A DNA stretch of 64,000 bases from Haloechinothrix halophila YIM 93223 (GCF_000504245.1 NZ_KI632509.1:3809502-3873501); one strand, 5' to 3'; shown: positions 30,544 to 39,431, counted from the first letter of the stretch. The notes: generated from the sequence alone by a model not told the origin. A program made the numbers and translations.

Positions 30544-31815
30544 GTGTGTGGTTCGCTATGGCGCGTGACCGAAGTAGCCGAATGGTCTGGGCGCGAGGCG
30601 GCTGCGCTGCGGCTCGCGCTGCGGTTGAGTGTGCGTGAGTTTGCCGATCACCTTGGGGTGAGTCAGCGCATCGTGTCGCAGTGGGAGCGTCTTGGCGCTG
30701 GCACGGTGCCGCGCCCGCACATGCAACAGATCCTCGATACCGCGCTCGCGAGGGCCGACGAGGCCGTGCGGCGGCGTTTCGACGCGGTGTGTGGCGGTGC
30801 GACACTGGAGACGGCAGCAACGGACGACGTCGAACGGGCCGACGACGTGAACCGCAAGGACTTTCTCCGTGTGACGCTCGGTGTGGGTGCTGGGGCATGG
30901 GTGGCGCACCATTTCCCTGGCCACGATGCGAGCGAGCTGGTGGCGTCGATTGCTGGGCCGACCGCGCATTACCGGCGTATGGAACAGACCGTGCCCACTG
31001 ATCGGCTGGTGCTTGCCGTTGAGGCGCACCGCCAGCTCGCGGCGGGCATCGTGGCCGACGCGGTGCCGACTTCGGCTGGGTATGCGGTGCTCGCCGAGAC
31101 CACCGGGCTGGCCGCGTGGCTGGCCGCCGACCAGGGCGCCACGGGTGCCGCGCGCAAGCACTACGCCACCTCTGTGATGCAGGCCGAGCGCGCCGGGCAC
31201 CCACTGTTGGCCGCGTACATGCGCGCCAGCCTCGGCCGCTACGCCGCCGACACCGGCGACCCTCGGCACGGGCTGACGCTGCTGCGACAGGCGCGCCGCA
31301 CGGTCGGCGAGCAGGCACCGGACGCCGCACGGGCATGGTTGGCCGCACTGCACGCCACCGCGCACGCCGCGCTCGGCGACCAGGTGGCCGCGCATACGGA
31401 GTTGCGTACCGCCGAGCGGCTCGCCGATCGGCAACGCGGTGAACCGTCGTGGCCGTGGGTGTTCACGTTCGACAGCGCCAAGGCCGCCCGCTACCAGGCC
31501 GCCACCCTCGCCGCACTCGGCGACGTCGACGCCGCCCGCACGGCCTACGACGCCGCTGCGCCCGCGCTGGCCGCGCCGAAGGCCCGCGCGCTCGCGCAGG
31601 TCGGGCACGCTCGCGCGCTCGCCGACGCCGGGCATGTCGCCGAGGGGTGCGCGCTCGCGGCCGACGCGCTCACCATCGCGCGCCGCTACGGCTCCGAACG
31701 CATCACCGGCCGGGTGCGGGAGTTCCGCGCCAGCCTGCCGCACTACACCAGCGACGCGGCCGACCTCGATGACGAGCTGACCGCGCTGTATGCCGCCGAC
31801 GAGGGCATGTCGTGA
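30544..31815 (+). CDS. XRE-type HTH protein with TPR-like region
   Basis: A 423-residue regulator. The HTH lies near the N-terminus (LRLSVREFADHLGVSQRIVS QWE...). A basic-to-acidic hinge (VNRKDFLRVTLGVGAGAWVA) is followed by tetratricopeptide-like helices (LAAYMRASLGRYAADTGDPR, HATAHAALGDQVAAHTELRT). GTG at 30544 or GTG at 30565 (MTEVAEWSG) can be the start; the second gives a more typical N-terminus. Its TGA overlaps the GTG of the next gene, so the two products are made together. This type is common in actinomycetes, and resembles peptide- or metabolite-sensing HTH-TPR regulators. Ligand unknown. Confidence 0.78.
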   Translation: MCGSLWRVTEVAEWSGREAAALRLALRLSVREFADHLGVSQRIVSQWERLGAGTVPRPHMQQILDTALARADEAVRRRFDAVCGGATLETAATDDVERADDVNRKDFLRVTLGVGAGAWVAHHFPGHDASELVASIAGPTAHYRRMEQTVPTDRLVLAVEAHRQLAAGIVADAVPTSAGYAVLAETTGLAAWLAADQGATGAARKHYATSVMQAERAGHPLLAAYMRASLGRYAADTGDPRHGLTLLRQARRTVGEQAPDAARAWLAALHATAHAALGDQVAAHTELRTAERLADRQRGEPSWPWVFTFDSAKAARYQAATLAALGDVDAARTAYDAAAPALAAPKARALAQVGHARALADAGHVAEGCALAADALTIARRYGSERITGRVREFRASLPHYTSDAADLDDELTALYAADEGMS

Positions 31816-32297
31816 CGCGGTTAGCGATCACCGGCCACCGAGGGTTGCCGGACGAGACGGTGCGGCTCGTCGACGCCGCGCTGCGCGCCGAGGTCAACCA
31901 GCGCGCCCGCGATCACGGTTCGCTCATCGGGGTGAGTGCACTCGCCGACGGTGCCGACACGCTGTTCGCTCGCGCCGTGCTCGACGCCGACGGTGAGCTG
32001 GTAGTGATCGTGCCCGCTGAGCAGTACCGCGACGGGCTACCCGCCGAGCACCACCCGACCTATGACGCGCTGTTCAACCACGCTGCCGACGTGATCCGCC
32101 TGGACCACACCGCCTCGACCAGCAATGCGCACATGGCCGCGTCGGTGCGCATGCTCGACGAGGCCGACGAGCTGCTCGCCGTGTGGGACGGGCAGCCCGC
32201 ACGCGGCTACGGCGGAACCGCCGACGTCGTCAACGCCGCCCGCGAGCGCGCCCTACCCATCACCGTCGTGTGGCCCAACGGCGCCACCCGCGACTAA
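31812..32297 (+). CDS. SLOG-like (LOG/DprA-fold) nucleotide-binding protein
   Basis: A 161-residue Rossmann-like protein: MTRLAITGHRGLPDETVRLV, LIGVSALADGADTLFARAVL, ELVVIVPAEQYRDGL, LDEADELLAVWDGQPARGYG and GTADVVNAARERALPITVVW. The ITGHR start, GADxLFA and DELLAVWDG...GGTADVV pattern fit the SLOG superfamily, which binds nucleotides or ribosyl derivatives. The GTG start overlaps the HTH-TPR stop (GTGA). No effector domain is attached. The coupling suggests a sensor that talks to the regulator; that is inference. Confidence 0.7.
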   Translation: MTRLAITGHRGLPDETVRLVDAALRAEVNQRARDHGSLIGVSALADGADTLFARAVLDADGELVVIVPAEQYRDGLPAEHHPTYDALFNHAADVIRLDHTASTSNAHMAASVRMLDEADELLAVWDGQPARGYGGTADVVNAARERALPITVVWPNGATRD

Positions 32298-32765
32298 AGC
32301 CACGCGCGGGGTCGACATGACGTGTGCGCCGTCACGACGCACCGCCAGGCTTCGGGTGCCCGTCAGCACTACCGTCGTCGTACTTCCGGTGAGTACCCCT
32401 GCACCACGCAGGGCAGGGACGCTGCTGCCAGTAACGAAGCTTACGATTACTCATGGGTCGGACCTCCTCGTCCGCTCAAGGCCCCTCGGCTGGTGTTACC
32501 GGCACCGCTGGGGGCGGTCTACAATGGACACTCTGGGGAGCCCAAAAGGGAGCCTATGCAGGCGGACTTTGACGGACTCGCCCGAACACAACGGGGCGGC
32601 TACATGCGGTATGACCTGCACGTTCATGTAGGTTCGCGCGGACCTACGCGGACGTGCTGGCGTTCCTTCACATCGAAGAGATCACTGGTTCGATCCCGGT
32701 ATCGCGCACCCAGTCAGCCGCTCAGTGCAGTGACGTAGGCATACCGTAGACGACGAAAGGCATCC
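32298..32765. other. Right end of the island with tRNA scar
   Basis: No convincing gene. GC content drops around 32340-32460. A promoter-like pair (ttaccg 32496-32501, tacaat 32520-32525, 18-bp spacer) precedes a short frame 32556-32738 (MQADFDGLARTQRGGYMRYD...) with an AAGGGAG site; this frame runs through the tRNA-like repeat at 32667-32710 and is probably a truncated relic. Confidence 0.5.
32667..32710 (+). repeat. tRNA-Val 3'-end copy (putative attR)
   Basis: 44 nt match the anticodon-loop-to-3'-end part of tRNA-Val(CAC) at 22428-22471 with only three substitutions. No 5' tRNA half is present. Together with the intact tRNA this forms the direct repeat expected at the ends of an element integrated in a tRNA 3' end. 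Confidence 0.8.
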
Positions 32766-34025
32766 GTGACACCGAGCATCCCCCACAGGCTTCTCAACAG
32801 CACGCGGTTCCACGTGCTGTTGGCCATGGGCGTCACGGTGCACGTCGTGACCTTCCTCATACTCCAGCTCGGCATCCCGCATATCGACCTGCAGGTATAC
32901 CGATTTGCCGTGGATGTCTGGTTCGGCAACGGCGACATCTACGGCCCGCTGCCGATGACCGACGTCGACCTCGAACTCCCCTACATCTACCCACCGTTCG
33001 CGATCCTGCCCGCGATTCCGCTCGCCCTCATGCCGATGACGGCGGCGTTCGTGGTGCTGTTCGCGCTCAACATCGTGGCCATCGCGGGCACGCTGTACCT
33101 GGTCGGCAGGCGGGTGTGGCCGGAAGGCGGAACACGCGGCGCGGCGCTCATCGCGGCGGCGGGACTGTCGCTGTCGCTGACCCTGGAGCCGGTGCGCGAC
33201 ACGTTCTCGTTCGGCCAGATCAACCTGCTGCTCATGGGCCTGGTCGCGGCGGACTGCCTCACCCGCGCGCCGCGCTGGCCGCGGGGTCTGCTGATCGGTA
33301 TCGCGGCGGCGATCAAGCTCACCCCCGCCGTGTTCGTGCTGTTCTTCCTCGTCCGCAAGGATTACCGCGCGGCGATCGTCGCCGGAATCACTGGCGTCGC
33401 CGCCACCGCGCTCGGCTTCCTGACCAGCTTCTCGGCGTCGGTGGAGTACTGGTTCGGTGGGCTGGGTGATACCGCGCGCATCAGCGGCTCGACGTATCGC
33501 GCGAACCAGACCGTCACGGCGGCGTTCGCGCGGTTCGGCATCGAAAAGCCGCTGCTGACGGTGCTGGTGGCGGTCGTCGTGCTGGCTCTGCTGATCCTGG
33601 TGGCGCGCACCATCCGGCACAGCGGCCCCGCGACGGCGCTGGCGTTGGTCGGCACGTTCCTCGTGCTGGCATCGCCGACGTCGTGGTCACACCACTGGGT
33701 GTGGATCGCGCCCGCGTCCGTGGTGATGCTCGCGGCGACCACCAGGGCGTTCGGCGACGGCTCGCGAGCCCGCTGGCCGCTGGCGGCAGCGTCTGGCACG
33801 ACGGTGCTGCTGTTCGTGATCGCGCCGTTCCACTTCCTGCCCGGTAACCACGACTGGACCGTCGGCGTGCCCGACGTCGAACTGACCTGGTCGCCGTGGG
33901 AGCACCTGGTGGGTGACCTCTACATCCTCGCGGGCATCGCGTGGATCGTCGGCTGCGCGATCGCGCTGCGTCCTCGGACGACTAACCCCCGGCAGCAGCC
34001 GCAGCCGGTGAGTGCGCGGGGCTGA
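32766..34025 (+). CDS. GT87-family polyprenol-phosphate mannosyltransferase-like protein
   Basis: A 419-residue polytopic membrane protein with about ten TM segments. The N-terminal part contains HIDLQVYRFAVDVWFGNGDI and YIYPPFAILPAIPLALMPM, followed by SFGQINLLLMGLVAADCL, the FGQIN and aromatic-rich pattern of GT87 alpha-(1,2)-mannosyltransferases (MptC, PimE-like), which use polyprenyl-phosphomannose for lipoarabinomannan or lipomannan. ATG at 32766. It is the first gene right of the island and overlaps in context with crcB, possibly in one transcript. Donor and acceptor are inferred. Confidence 0.8.
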   Translation: MTPSIPHRLLNSTRFHVLLAMGVTVHVVTFLILQLGIPHIDLQVYRFAVDVWFGNGDIYGPLPMTDVDLELPYIYPPFAILPAIPLALMPMTAAFVVLFALNIVAIAGTLYLVGRRVWPEGGTRGAALIAAAGLSLSLTLEPVRDTFSFGQINLLLMGLVAADCLTRAPRWPRGLLIGIAAAIKLTPAVFVLFFLVRKDYRAAIVAGITGVAATALGFLTSFSASVEYWFGGLGDTARISGSTYRANQTVTAAFARFGIEKPLLTVLVAVVVLALLILVARTIRHSGPATALALVGTFLVLASPTSWSHHWVWIAPASVVMLAATTRAFGDGSRARWPLAAASGTTVLLFVIAPFHFLPGNHDWTVGVPDVELTWSPWEHLVGDLYILAGIAWIVGCAIALRPRTTNPRQQPQPVSARG

Positions 34026-34026
34026 C

Positions 34027-34491
34027 GTGCGGACGTCACCATCAGAGACGGCGTCCGGTGTCGCTGTCGCTCGTCGCCCGATCCAGTGGGACGTGCCGCT
34101 CGCGGTGGCCGCCGGTGGCGCCATCGGCAGCCTCGCGCGTTACGGCCTCGCCGTGGCGCTGCCGACGACGCCGGGCGGGTTTCCGTGGGCGACGCTGCTG
34201 GCGAACGTCCTCGGCTGCCTGCTGATCGGGGCGCTGATGGCGGCGCTCACCGAGGCGGGCCGTCCGCATCGACTGCTGCGGCCGTTCGTCGGCATCGGGG
34301 TGCTCGGCGGGTTCACCACGCTGTCGACGTACGTCATCGAGGTGATCGACGCGGGCGCGGCGGGTGCGCCCGGCGTCGCGGTGCTCTACGGCCTGGGCAC
34401 GGTGGTGACCGCGCTGCTGGCCGTCGTGGCGGGCCTCGTCCTCACCCGTGCCGCGCTCCGGCCCCGTATCCGCAGGACGGAGCCGTCATGA
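34027..34491 (+). CDS. crcB: Fluoride channel CrcB/Fluc, subunit 1
   Basis: A 154-residue four-TM Fluc protein with GGAIGSLARYGLAVAL, FPWATLLANVLGCLLIGALM and GGFTTLSTYVIEVI, the family motifs. The GTG at 34027 follows the mannosyltransferase stop by 1 nt; an ORF extension to 34012 overlaps that gene. Its stop overlaps the ATG of the second crcB (ATGA), so both subunits are cotranslated and probably form a heterodimeric antiparallel channel that exports fluoride. Confidence 0.93.
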   Translation: MRTSPSETASGVAVARRPIQWDVPLAVAAGGAIGSLARYGLAVALPTTPGGFPWATLLANVLGCLLIGALMAALTEAGRPHRLLRPFVGIGVLGGFTTLSTYVIEVIDAGAAGAPGVAVLYGLGTVVTALLAVVAGLVLTRAALRPRIRRTEPS

Positions 34492-34856
34492 CGGCGTTGC
34501 TGGTCGCGGCGGGCGGCGCCCTCGGGGCCACGCTGCGCTACCTCATCGACCAGTGGGTGCAGCGGCGCAGCAGCGGCGGCTTCCCCTACGGCACGCTGAC
34601 GGTCAACGTCCTCGGCTCGGCACTGCTCGGCCTGCTGGCCGGGCTCACGCTGGACGGCGCGGGTGGCGATGCGGTTCGCTCGCTGGTCGGCATCGGCCTG
34701 TGTGGGTCGCTGACGACGTACTCCACGTTCGGCTACGAAACCGTGCGCCTGGTCACCGATGGCGCGCGGCGGCACGCCGTGGCCAACGTCGTCGGCACGC
34801 TGCTCGCGGGGTTCGCGGCAGCGGGTGTGGGCCTGCTGCTAGCGACGGCGTTCTGA
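34488..34856 (+). CDS. crcB: Fluoride channel CrcB/Fluc, subunit 2
   Basis: A 122-residue four-TM protein with GGALGATLRYLIDQWV, FPYGTLTVNVLGSALLGLLA and GSLTTYSTFGYETVRL. It starts with ATG 34488 overlapping the first crcB stop. No fluoride riboswitch was recognised upstream of the pair. Confidence 0.93.
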   Translation: MTALLVAAGGALGATLRYLIDQWVQRRSSGGFPYGTLTVNVLGSALLGLLAGLTLDGAGGDAVRSLVGIGLCGSLTTYSTFGYETVRLVTDGARRHAVANVVGTLLAGFAAAGVGLLLATAF

Positions 34857-34949
34857 CGCGCACTGCACTGACGGCGCTGTTCCGGCGCCGGGTGTGGCCG
34901 CCGCACCCGGGCGACAGCGCCAGAGACGACGGCCACGCCTGGCCAGAGG

Positions 34950-37025
34950 TCAGCCGATGCCCAGCTCGCGCTTGAGCCAGTCCACCTGCAGGTGCAGCAG
35001 GTTCTCCGCGACGACCTCGTCGCTCGGCGTCATGTGGGTGGTGCCGACCAGCGGCAGGAAGTCGTGCCACTTCCCCGCCGCGAGCAACGCCGAGGACAGC
35101 CGCAGCGCGTGCGCCACGAACACGTTGTCATCGGCGAGCCCGTGCACGATCAGCAGCGACCGCTCCAGTCGGTCAGCGGCGTCGATCAGCGAGTTCCGCT
35201 GGTAGGACTCCGCCTGCTCGGCGGGGTGGCCGAGGTAGCGCTCGGTGTAGTGCGTGTCGTACAGCGACCAGTCGGTGACCGGGGCACCCGCGATTCCGGC
35301 GTGGAAGACGTCCGGCCTGCGCAGCACCGCCAGCGCCGACAGGTAGCCGCCGTAGGACCAGCCCCGGATCGCCACCTTCGATGTGTCCAGTTCGGACTGC
35401 TGGGCAGCGACGGCGTGCAGCGCGTCCACCTGGTCGGTGAGGCTGACCTCGGCCAGCGCGCCGCCGATCTCCTTCTCCCACGCTGGTCCACGACCGGGGC
35501 TGCCCCTGCCGTCCGCGATGAGCACGGCGAATCCCTGGTCGGCGAACCACTGCGAGGTCAGGAACGCGTTGCGGGTGTGAAGCACGCGCTGGGCGTGCGG
35601 CCCGCCGTACGGGTCGAGTAGCACTGGCAGTGGGCCGTCGGTCGGCTGGTAGCCGGTGGGCAGCAGCAGTGCGCACCGCAGGTCCCGCTCCCCCACCGTG
35701 AGCATCCGCAGGTTCGGAGTGATGCCGGGATCCGCCGTGTGGCTGGCGATCGGCACCGCGGCGCCGTCGCGCCGGACACTGACCTTCGGCCCGGCGTGCT
35801 CCAGCGACCAGGACGACACCACGCACGTCTCGGCCCTGCCCGCGGCGACGTGGACGCCGTCCACATCGGACACGCGGGTCACGCTGCCAGCCGACGTGCG
35901 GTAGACGTGGATCTGCGTCGGGTCGTCCTCGGAGCCGCTGAACAACACCTCATCGCCGACGTGCAGCACTGAGCGCACCTGCAGTCCGGGGTCGGTCACC
36001 GGCTTACCGTCGATGACCAGCTGGTAGGAGTCGTCGGCCGCCTCGACTCGCACCAGCCTGCCGTCCGGTGTCCAGGCGGGCACGCCGGAGATGATCTCCA
36101 CCCAGGCGGGGTCCGTCTCGCTGTGCACCAGTGACGTCGAGCCATCGGTGACGTCGATGGCGAGGATGTCCAGCCTGCGCTGGTCGCGCGGCTGCACCGT
36201 GATCAGCGGCAGTCCGCCCGCCGACCAGTGCGCCGCGACCAGGTACTCCCAGTCGCCGCGCTCGACGTCCACAGTGGATCCATCGAGCCCGATGATCCGC
36301 AGCGACACCGCGACGTTGCGCTCCCCCGCCGCCGGGTAGGCGACGGTGTTGACCGGCGCGCCCGGGTTCGCGGGGTCGGCGATGTTCCAGCGCGGCACTC
36401 CGGTGCTGTCGGTGCGCTGCGCCAGCACGGCCGTGCCGTCCGGCGACCACCAGTACCCGCGCGAGCGGTTCATCTCCTCGGCGGCGATGAACTCCGCGAC
36501 GCCCCACGTGATCTGCGGGTCGTCCTCGGCGGCGAGCACGGTGTCCGCGCCACTGGCGCGTTCGATCACCCGGAGCGCGCCGTTCGCAGCGTAGGCGACG
36601 TGCGTGCCCTGCGGGTTCAGCCTGGGGTCGATGACCGCGCCGGAAACGTGTTCAGCGACCGCGCCGCTGGCGACGTCGACGGAGTACAGCGTGCCGCCGA
36701 GCGAGAACACCGCCGTCTCGCAGGCGGCGTCCACGGCGTAGCGCACGACGCCGCCACCGGACTCCCTGCTGCGCTCACGGCGCGCCCGCTCCTCCTGCGA
36801 CAGCTCCTCCTCGCCTGGCAGCAGCCGCTCGGCGTCGACCAGCTTCGACTCCGTGCCGTTGGTGACGTCCAGCGACCAGAGGCTGTGCGTGCGGTCATAG
36901 CCATCGCCGCTGCGCAGGTACAGCACCCGTGAGCCATCCCGCGCGACCTGGAACTCCTTGGGCGCGCCGAGGGTGAATCGCTGGGTACGGGCGAGCTTGC
37001 GAAGAAACGAGAGATCTGCTGTCAC
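34950..37025 (-). CDS. S9 family peptidase (dipeptidyl-peptidase IV type)
   Basis: A 691-residue serine peptidase. N-terminal part is a beta-propeller (repeats such as GYDRTHSLWSLDV, RGYWWSPDGTAVLAQRTDST). The catalytic serine is in IRGWSYGGYLSAL near residue 556, Asp in HGLADDNVFV and His in GTTHMTPSDE at the C-terminus. No signal peptide, so cytoplasmic. GTG at 37025 (MTADLSFLRKLARTQRF) is chosen over in-frame upstream codons because the preceding residues lack propeller pattern and lie in the divergent promoter with rocD. Likely cleaves X-Pro or X-Ala dipeptides. Confidence 0.92.
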   Translation of the reverse strand: MTADLSFLRKLARTQRFTLGAPKEFQVARDGSRVLYLRSGDGYDRTHSLWSLDVTNGTESKLVDAERLLPGEEELSQEERARRERSRESGGGVVRYAVDAACETAVFSLGGTLYSVDVASGAVAEHVSGAVIDPRLNPQGTHVAYAANGALRVIERASGADTVLAAEDDPQITWGVAEFIAAEEMNRSRGYWWSPDGTAVLAQRTDSTGVPRWNIADPANPGAPVNTVAYPAAGERNVAVSLRIIGLDGSTVDVERGDWEYLVAAHWSAGGLPLITVQPRDQRRLDILAIDVTDGSTSLVHSETDPAWVEIISGVPAWTPDGRLVRVEAADDSYQLVIDGKPVTDPGLQVRSVLHVGDEVLFSGSEDDPTQIHVYRTSAGSVTRVSDVDGVHVAAGRAETCVVSSWSLEHAGPKVSVRRDGAAVPIASHTADPGITPNLRMLTVGERDLRCALLLPTGYQPTDGPLPVLLDPYGGPHAQRVLHTRNAFLTSQWFADQGFAVLIADGRGSPGRGPAWEKEIGGALAEVSLTDQVDALHAVAAQQSELDTSKVAIRGWSYGGYLSALAVLRRPDVFHAGIAGAPVTDWSLYDTHYTERYLGHPAEQAESYQRNSLIDAADRLERSLLIVHGLADDNVFVAHALRLSSALLAAGKWHDFLPLVGTTHMTPSDEVVAENLLHLQVDWLKRELGIG

Positions 37026-37149
37026 AGGATGCACTCTGTCAGACGCGCGTCTGCCCGCGCACGCCTCCCGACTCGGTCCGGCGCGACCCGGCGTGGCCGC
37101 AACCACAGTCCCACTCGATCGCAACGAATCGTCGATCCAAGCGGATATT

Positions 37150-37182
37150 TGCGCAACGAATAATGGCAATGCGCAACGTTGC
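37150..37182. promoter_or_regulatory. Direct repeat and palindrome upstream of rocD
   Basis: The 9-mer tgcgcaacg occurs at 37150-37158 and 37170-37178, 20 bp apart, and the second copy merges into the palindrome gcaacgttgc (37173-37182). It lies 40-70 bp upstream of rocD in the divergent promoter shared with the peptidase. An AsnC/Lrp or ArgR-type site is conceivable; the regulator is not in the window. Confidence 0.45.
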
Positions 37183-37221
37183 CCGGATGATCGAACGCCG
37201 CTAGCCGCATAATCTGGCCTC

Positions 37222-38451
37222 ATGACGATGACCGCAGCCACCACCTCGCCGCTCACGCAGGAGTTCATCGACGCCGACGAGCAGTGGTCGACGCACAACT
37301 ACCACCCGCTTCCCGTCGTCATCGCCGAAGCGGAGGGCGCGTGGGTCACCGACGTCGAGGGCAACCGCTACCTGGACTTCCTCGCCGGGTACTCGGCGTT
37401 GAACTTCGGGCACCGCCACCCCGCGCTGATCGAGGCCACGACCGCGCAGCTGGGCCGGGTCACGCTGACCTCGCGGGCGTTCCACCACGACCAGTTCGGC
37501 GCGTTCTGCCGCGAGCTGGCGGAACTGACCGGCACCGAGATGGTGCTGCCGATGAACTCGGGAGCCGAAGCCGTCGAGTCGGCCATCAAGATCGCGCGCA
37601 AGTGGGCTTACCGGGTGAAGGGGGTGCCCGCCGACGCCGCGCAGATCGTCGTAGCCGGGTCGAACTTCCACGGCCGCACCACCACCATCGTCTCGTTCTC
37701 CGACGACGAGGAGGCCCGCGCGGACTACGGCCCCTACACGCCCGGTTTCGTCACCGTGCCGTATGGCGACGCGGACGCGCTGGCGGCTGCCGTCACGGAC
37801 AACACCGCCGCCGTGATGCTGGAGCCGATCCAGGGCGAGGCGGGTGTCAACGTCCCGCCACAGGGCTACTTCGCGGAGGTGCGGCGGATCTGCGACGAGC
37901 GCGGTGCGCTGTTCGTCGCCGACGAGATCCAGTCGGGCCTCGCTCGCACCGGCACGTTGCTGGCGCTGGAGCACGAGGGCGTGCGGGCGGACCTGACCAC
38001 GCTCGGCAAGGCGCTCGGTGGCGGCATCCTGCCGGTCTCGGCGGTCGTCGGCAGCCGCGACGTCCTCGGTGTGCTGCGGCCGGGTGAGCACGGCTCGACG
38101 TTCGGTGGCAACCCGCTGGCCTGCGCCGTGGGCCGTGCGGTGGTCAAGCTGCTCGCGACCGGCGAGTTCCAGCAGCGCTCCGCCGAACTGGGCGCGCATC
38201 TGCACGCCAGGCTGGGTGAGCTGGTCGGCCACGGCGTGTCCGCTGTGCGCGGGCGTGGCCTGTGGGCTGGGGTCGACATCGCCGAGGGTGGGCTGACCGG
38301 CAGGCAGGCCGCGCAGGCGCTCGCGGGCAAGGGCGTGCTGTGCAAGGAAACGCACGGCTCGACGTTGCGGCTCGCGCCGCCGCTGGTGATCAGCAAGGAC
38401 GACCTCGACCGGGGCATCGACGCCGTGGCCGACACTGTCTCGCGCGGGTAG
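37222..38451 (+). CDS. rocD: Ornithine--oxo-acid aminotransferase
   Basis: A 409-residue class III PLP aminotransferase: YLDFLAGYSALNFGHRHPAL, LPMNSGAEAVESAIKIARKW, SNFHGRTTTIVSFSDDEEAR, MLEPIQGEAGVNVPPQGYF, DEIQSGLARTG and the PLP lysine in LTTLGKALGGGILPVSAV. These match RocD specifically. It converts ornithine and 2-oxoglutarate to glutamate 5-semialdehyde and glutamate (arginine catabolism). ATG at 37222. No rocA or arginase is adjacent. A strong hairpin ends the gene. Confidence 0.94.
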   Translation: MTMTAATTSPLTQEFIDADEQWSTHNYHPLPVVIAEAEGAWVTDVEGNRYLDFLAGYSALNFGHRHPALIEATTAQLGRVTLTSRAFHHDQFGAFCRELAELTGTEMVLPMNSGAEAVESAIKIARKWAYRVKGVPADAAQIVVAGSNFHGRTTTIVSFSDDEEARADYGPYTPGFVTVPYGDADALAAAVTDNTAAVMLEPIQGEAGVNVPPQGYFAEVRRICDERGALFVADEIQSGLARTGTLLALEHEGVRADLTTLGKALGGGILPVSAVVGSRDVLGVLRPGEHGSTFGGNPLACAVGRAVVKLLATGEFQQRSAELGAHLHARLGELVGHGVSAVRGRGLWAGVDIAEGGLTGRQAAQALAGKGVLCKETHGSTLRLAPPLVISKDDLDRGIDAVADTVSRG

Positions 38452-38471
38452 CCGCACACGATCCAGCGGGT

Positions 38472-38510
38472 CGAGGGTAGCGCCCGTTGTGCGTGTGGGC
38501 GCCACCCTCG
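38472..38510. terminator. Bidirectional terminator hairpin between rocD and DUF429 gene
   Basis: Arms cgagggt-a-gcgccc (38472-38485) and gggcgc-c-accctcg (38497-38510) pair with one mismatch around an 11-nt loop. Position between the convergent genes indicates termination from both sides. Confidence 0.85.
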
Positions 38511-38517
38511 GCGTTCG

Positions 38518-39369
38518 TCAACTGCCTTGGGCAGGGTCTTCACAGTTCAACGATGACGGCGCGGGCCCCCGATGTCCCGCCCGGCCGGGCGACTTCGAGG
38601 CGGGAGGCGCTTGCCGCGAATGATCGTGGGCTGGTGGTTCGGGCGGTAGAAGCGGTGGCGGCGGCGTGACGATGTATCCGTCTTCGAGTGAACCGTAGAC
38701 CTGCAGGTGGTCCGGGCGGTGGTGCCAGAGCCAGGCCAGGTGCGCGCACAGGATCGCGTCCAGCTCGTCCTCGATCCGATCCAAGTCGCCGGGCTTCGGA
38801 TCGGCGACCACGCGAGACAGCTCGGTCCAGCGTGGATACTCGCTCAGGCACAACTCATCGATCGAGGCGAGGTGCCGGACCAACAGGGCGAAACCTTCCG
38901 CCCGGAATGGCCCCGACTTGTACATGATCCGCTCCGAGAGACCGAACAGCCCGACCATCGCCGGATGCGGATAGACCTCGATGCACGCCGGGGAACCAAC
39001 ACTCCCACGCTGCGTCGGGTCTACCGACCACCCGAATCGGCCCGCCAGCGTCGCCGCACGCGGAGGGTCGAACTCGGCACGGCCTCGGTTAGACGAGTGC
39101 GCGCCGATCTTGTACCGCCAGAATGCTCGGGAGATCTCCGTCTCGCATCGTCGCTGCCCCGACTCGTTCGGCACGATCAGCGGCGCGTCGACCGCAGCAA
39201 CGACAACGTGGCCAGCGAACGTTCGGAGCCACGCATCGATCTCATCATCGGTCCGGACAGCGCCGGAGTGGATCAACCGGCCAGCGTCGTCGACCACGGC
39301 AACGCCCGTCCTCGCCTTGGAACCCCAGGCCAAGTCGATGCCGACGAAGCTCGGCAACATCGTGGTCAT
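38518..39369 (-). CDS. DUF429-domain protein
   Basis: A 283-residue protein: FVGIDLAWGSKARTGVAVVD, GHVVVAAVDAPLIVPNESGQ, RGRAEFDPPRAATLAGRF, IEVYPHPAMVGLFGLSER and a domain end with CAHLAWLWHHRPDHLQVYG. The GIDLAWG strand and IEVYPHPA match the DUF429 family, a RNase-H-like fold of unknown function. The C-terminal 40 residues are Pro-rich and disordered. ATG at 39369. Function unknown. Confidence 0.85.
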   Translation of the reverse strand: MTTMLPSFVGIDLAWGSKARTGVAVVDDAGRLIHSGAVRTDDEIDAWLRTFAGHVVVAAVDAPLIVPNESGQRRCETEISRAFWRYKIGAHSSNRGRAEFDPPRAATLAGRFGWSVDPTQRGSVGSPACIEVYPHPAMVGLFGLSERIMYKSGPFRAEGFALLVRHLASIDELCLSEYPRWTELSRVVADPKPGDLDRIEDELDAILCAHLAWLWHHRPDHLQVYGSLEDGYIVTPPPPLLPPEPPAHDHSRQAPPASKSPGRAGHRGPAPSSLNCEDPAQGS

Positions 39370-39431
39370 AGCCAGAGCGTAGTGCGGTGCCCACTCCGTG
39401 AACCGGCATGCCGTTAGGAGATGATCGAGGC

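Noticed and set aside
32322-32738. Plus-strand ORF of 138 codons
   Set aside because: Low-complexity N-terminus, no ribosome site, overlaps the tRNA scar; treated as non-coding.
34027-34856. Fluoride riboswitch before crcB
   Set aside because: The genes follow the mannosyltransferase by 1 nt, so there is no room for one, and no aptamer-like sequence was found.
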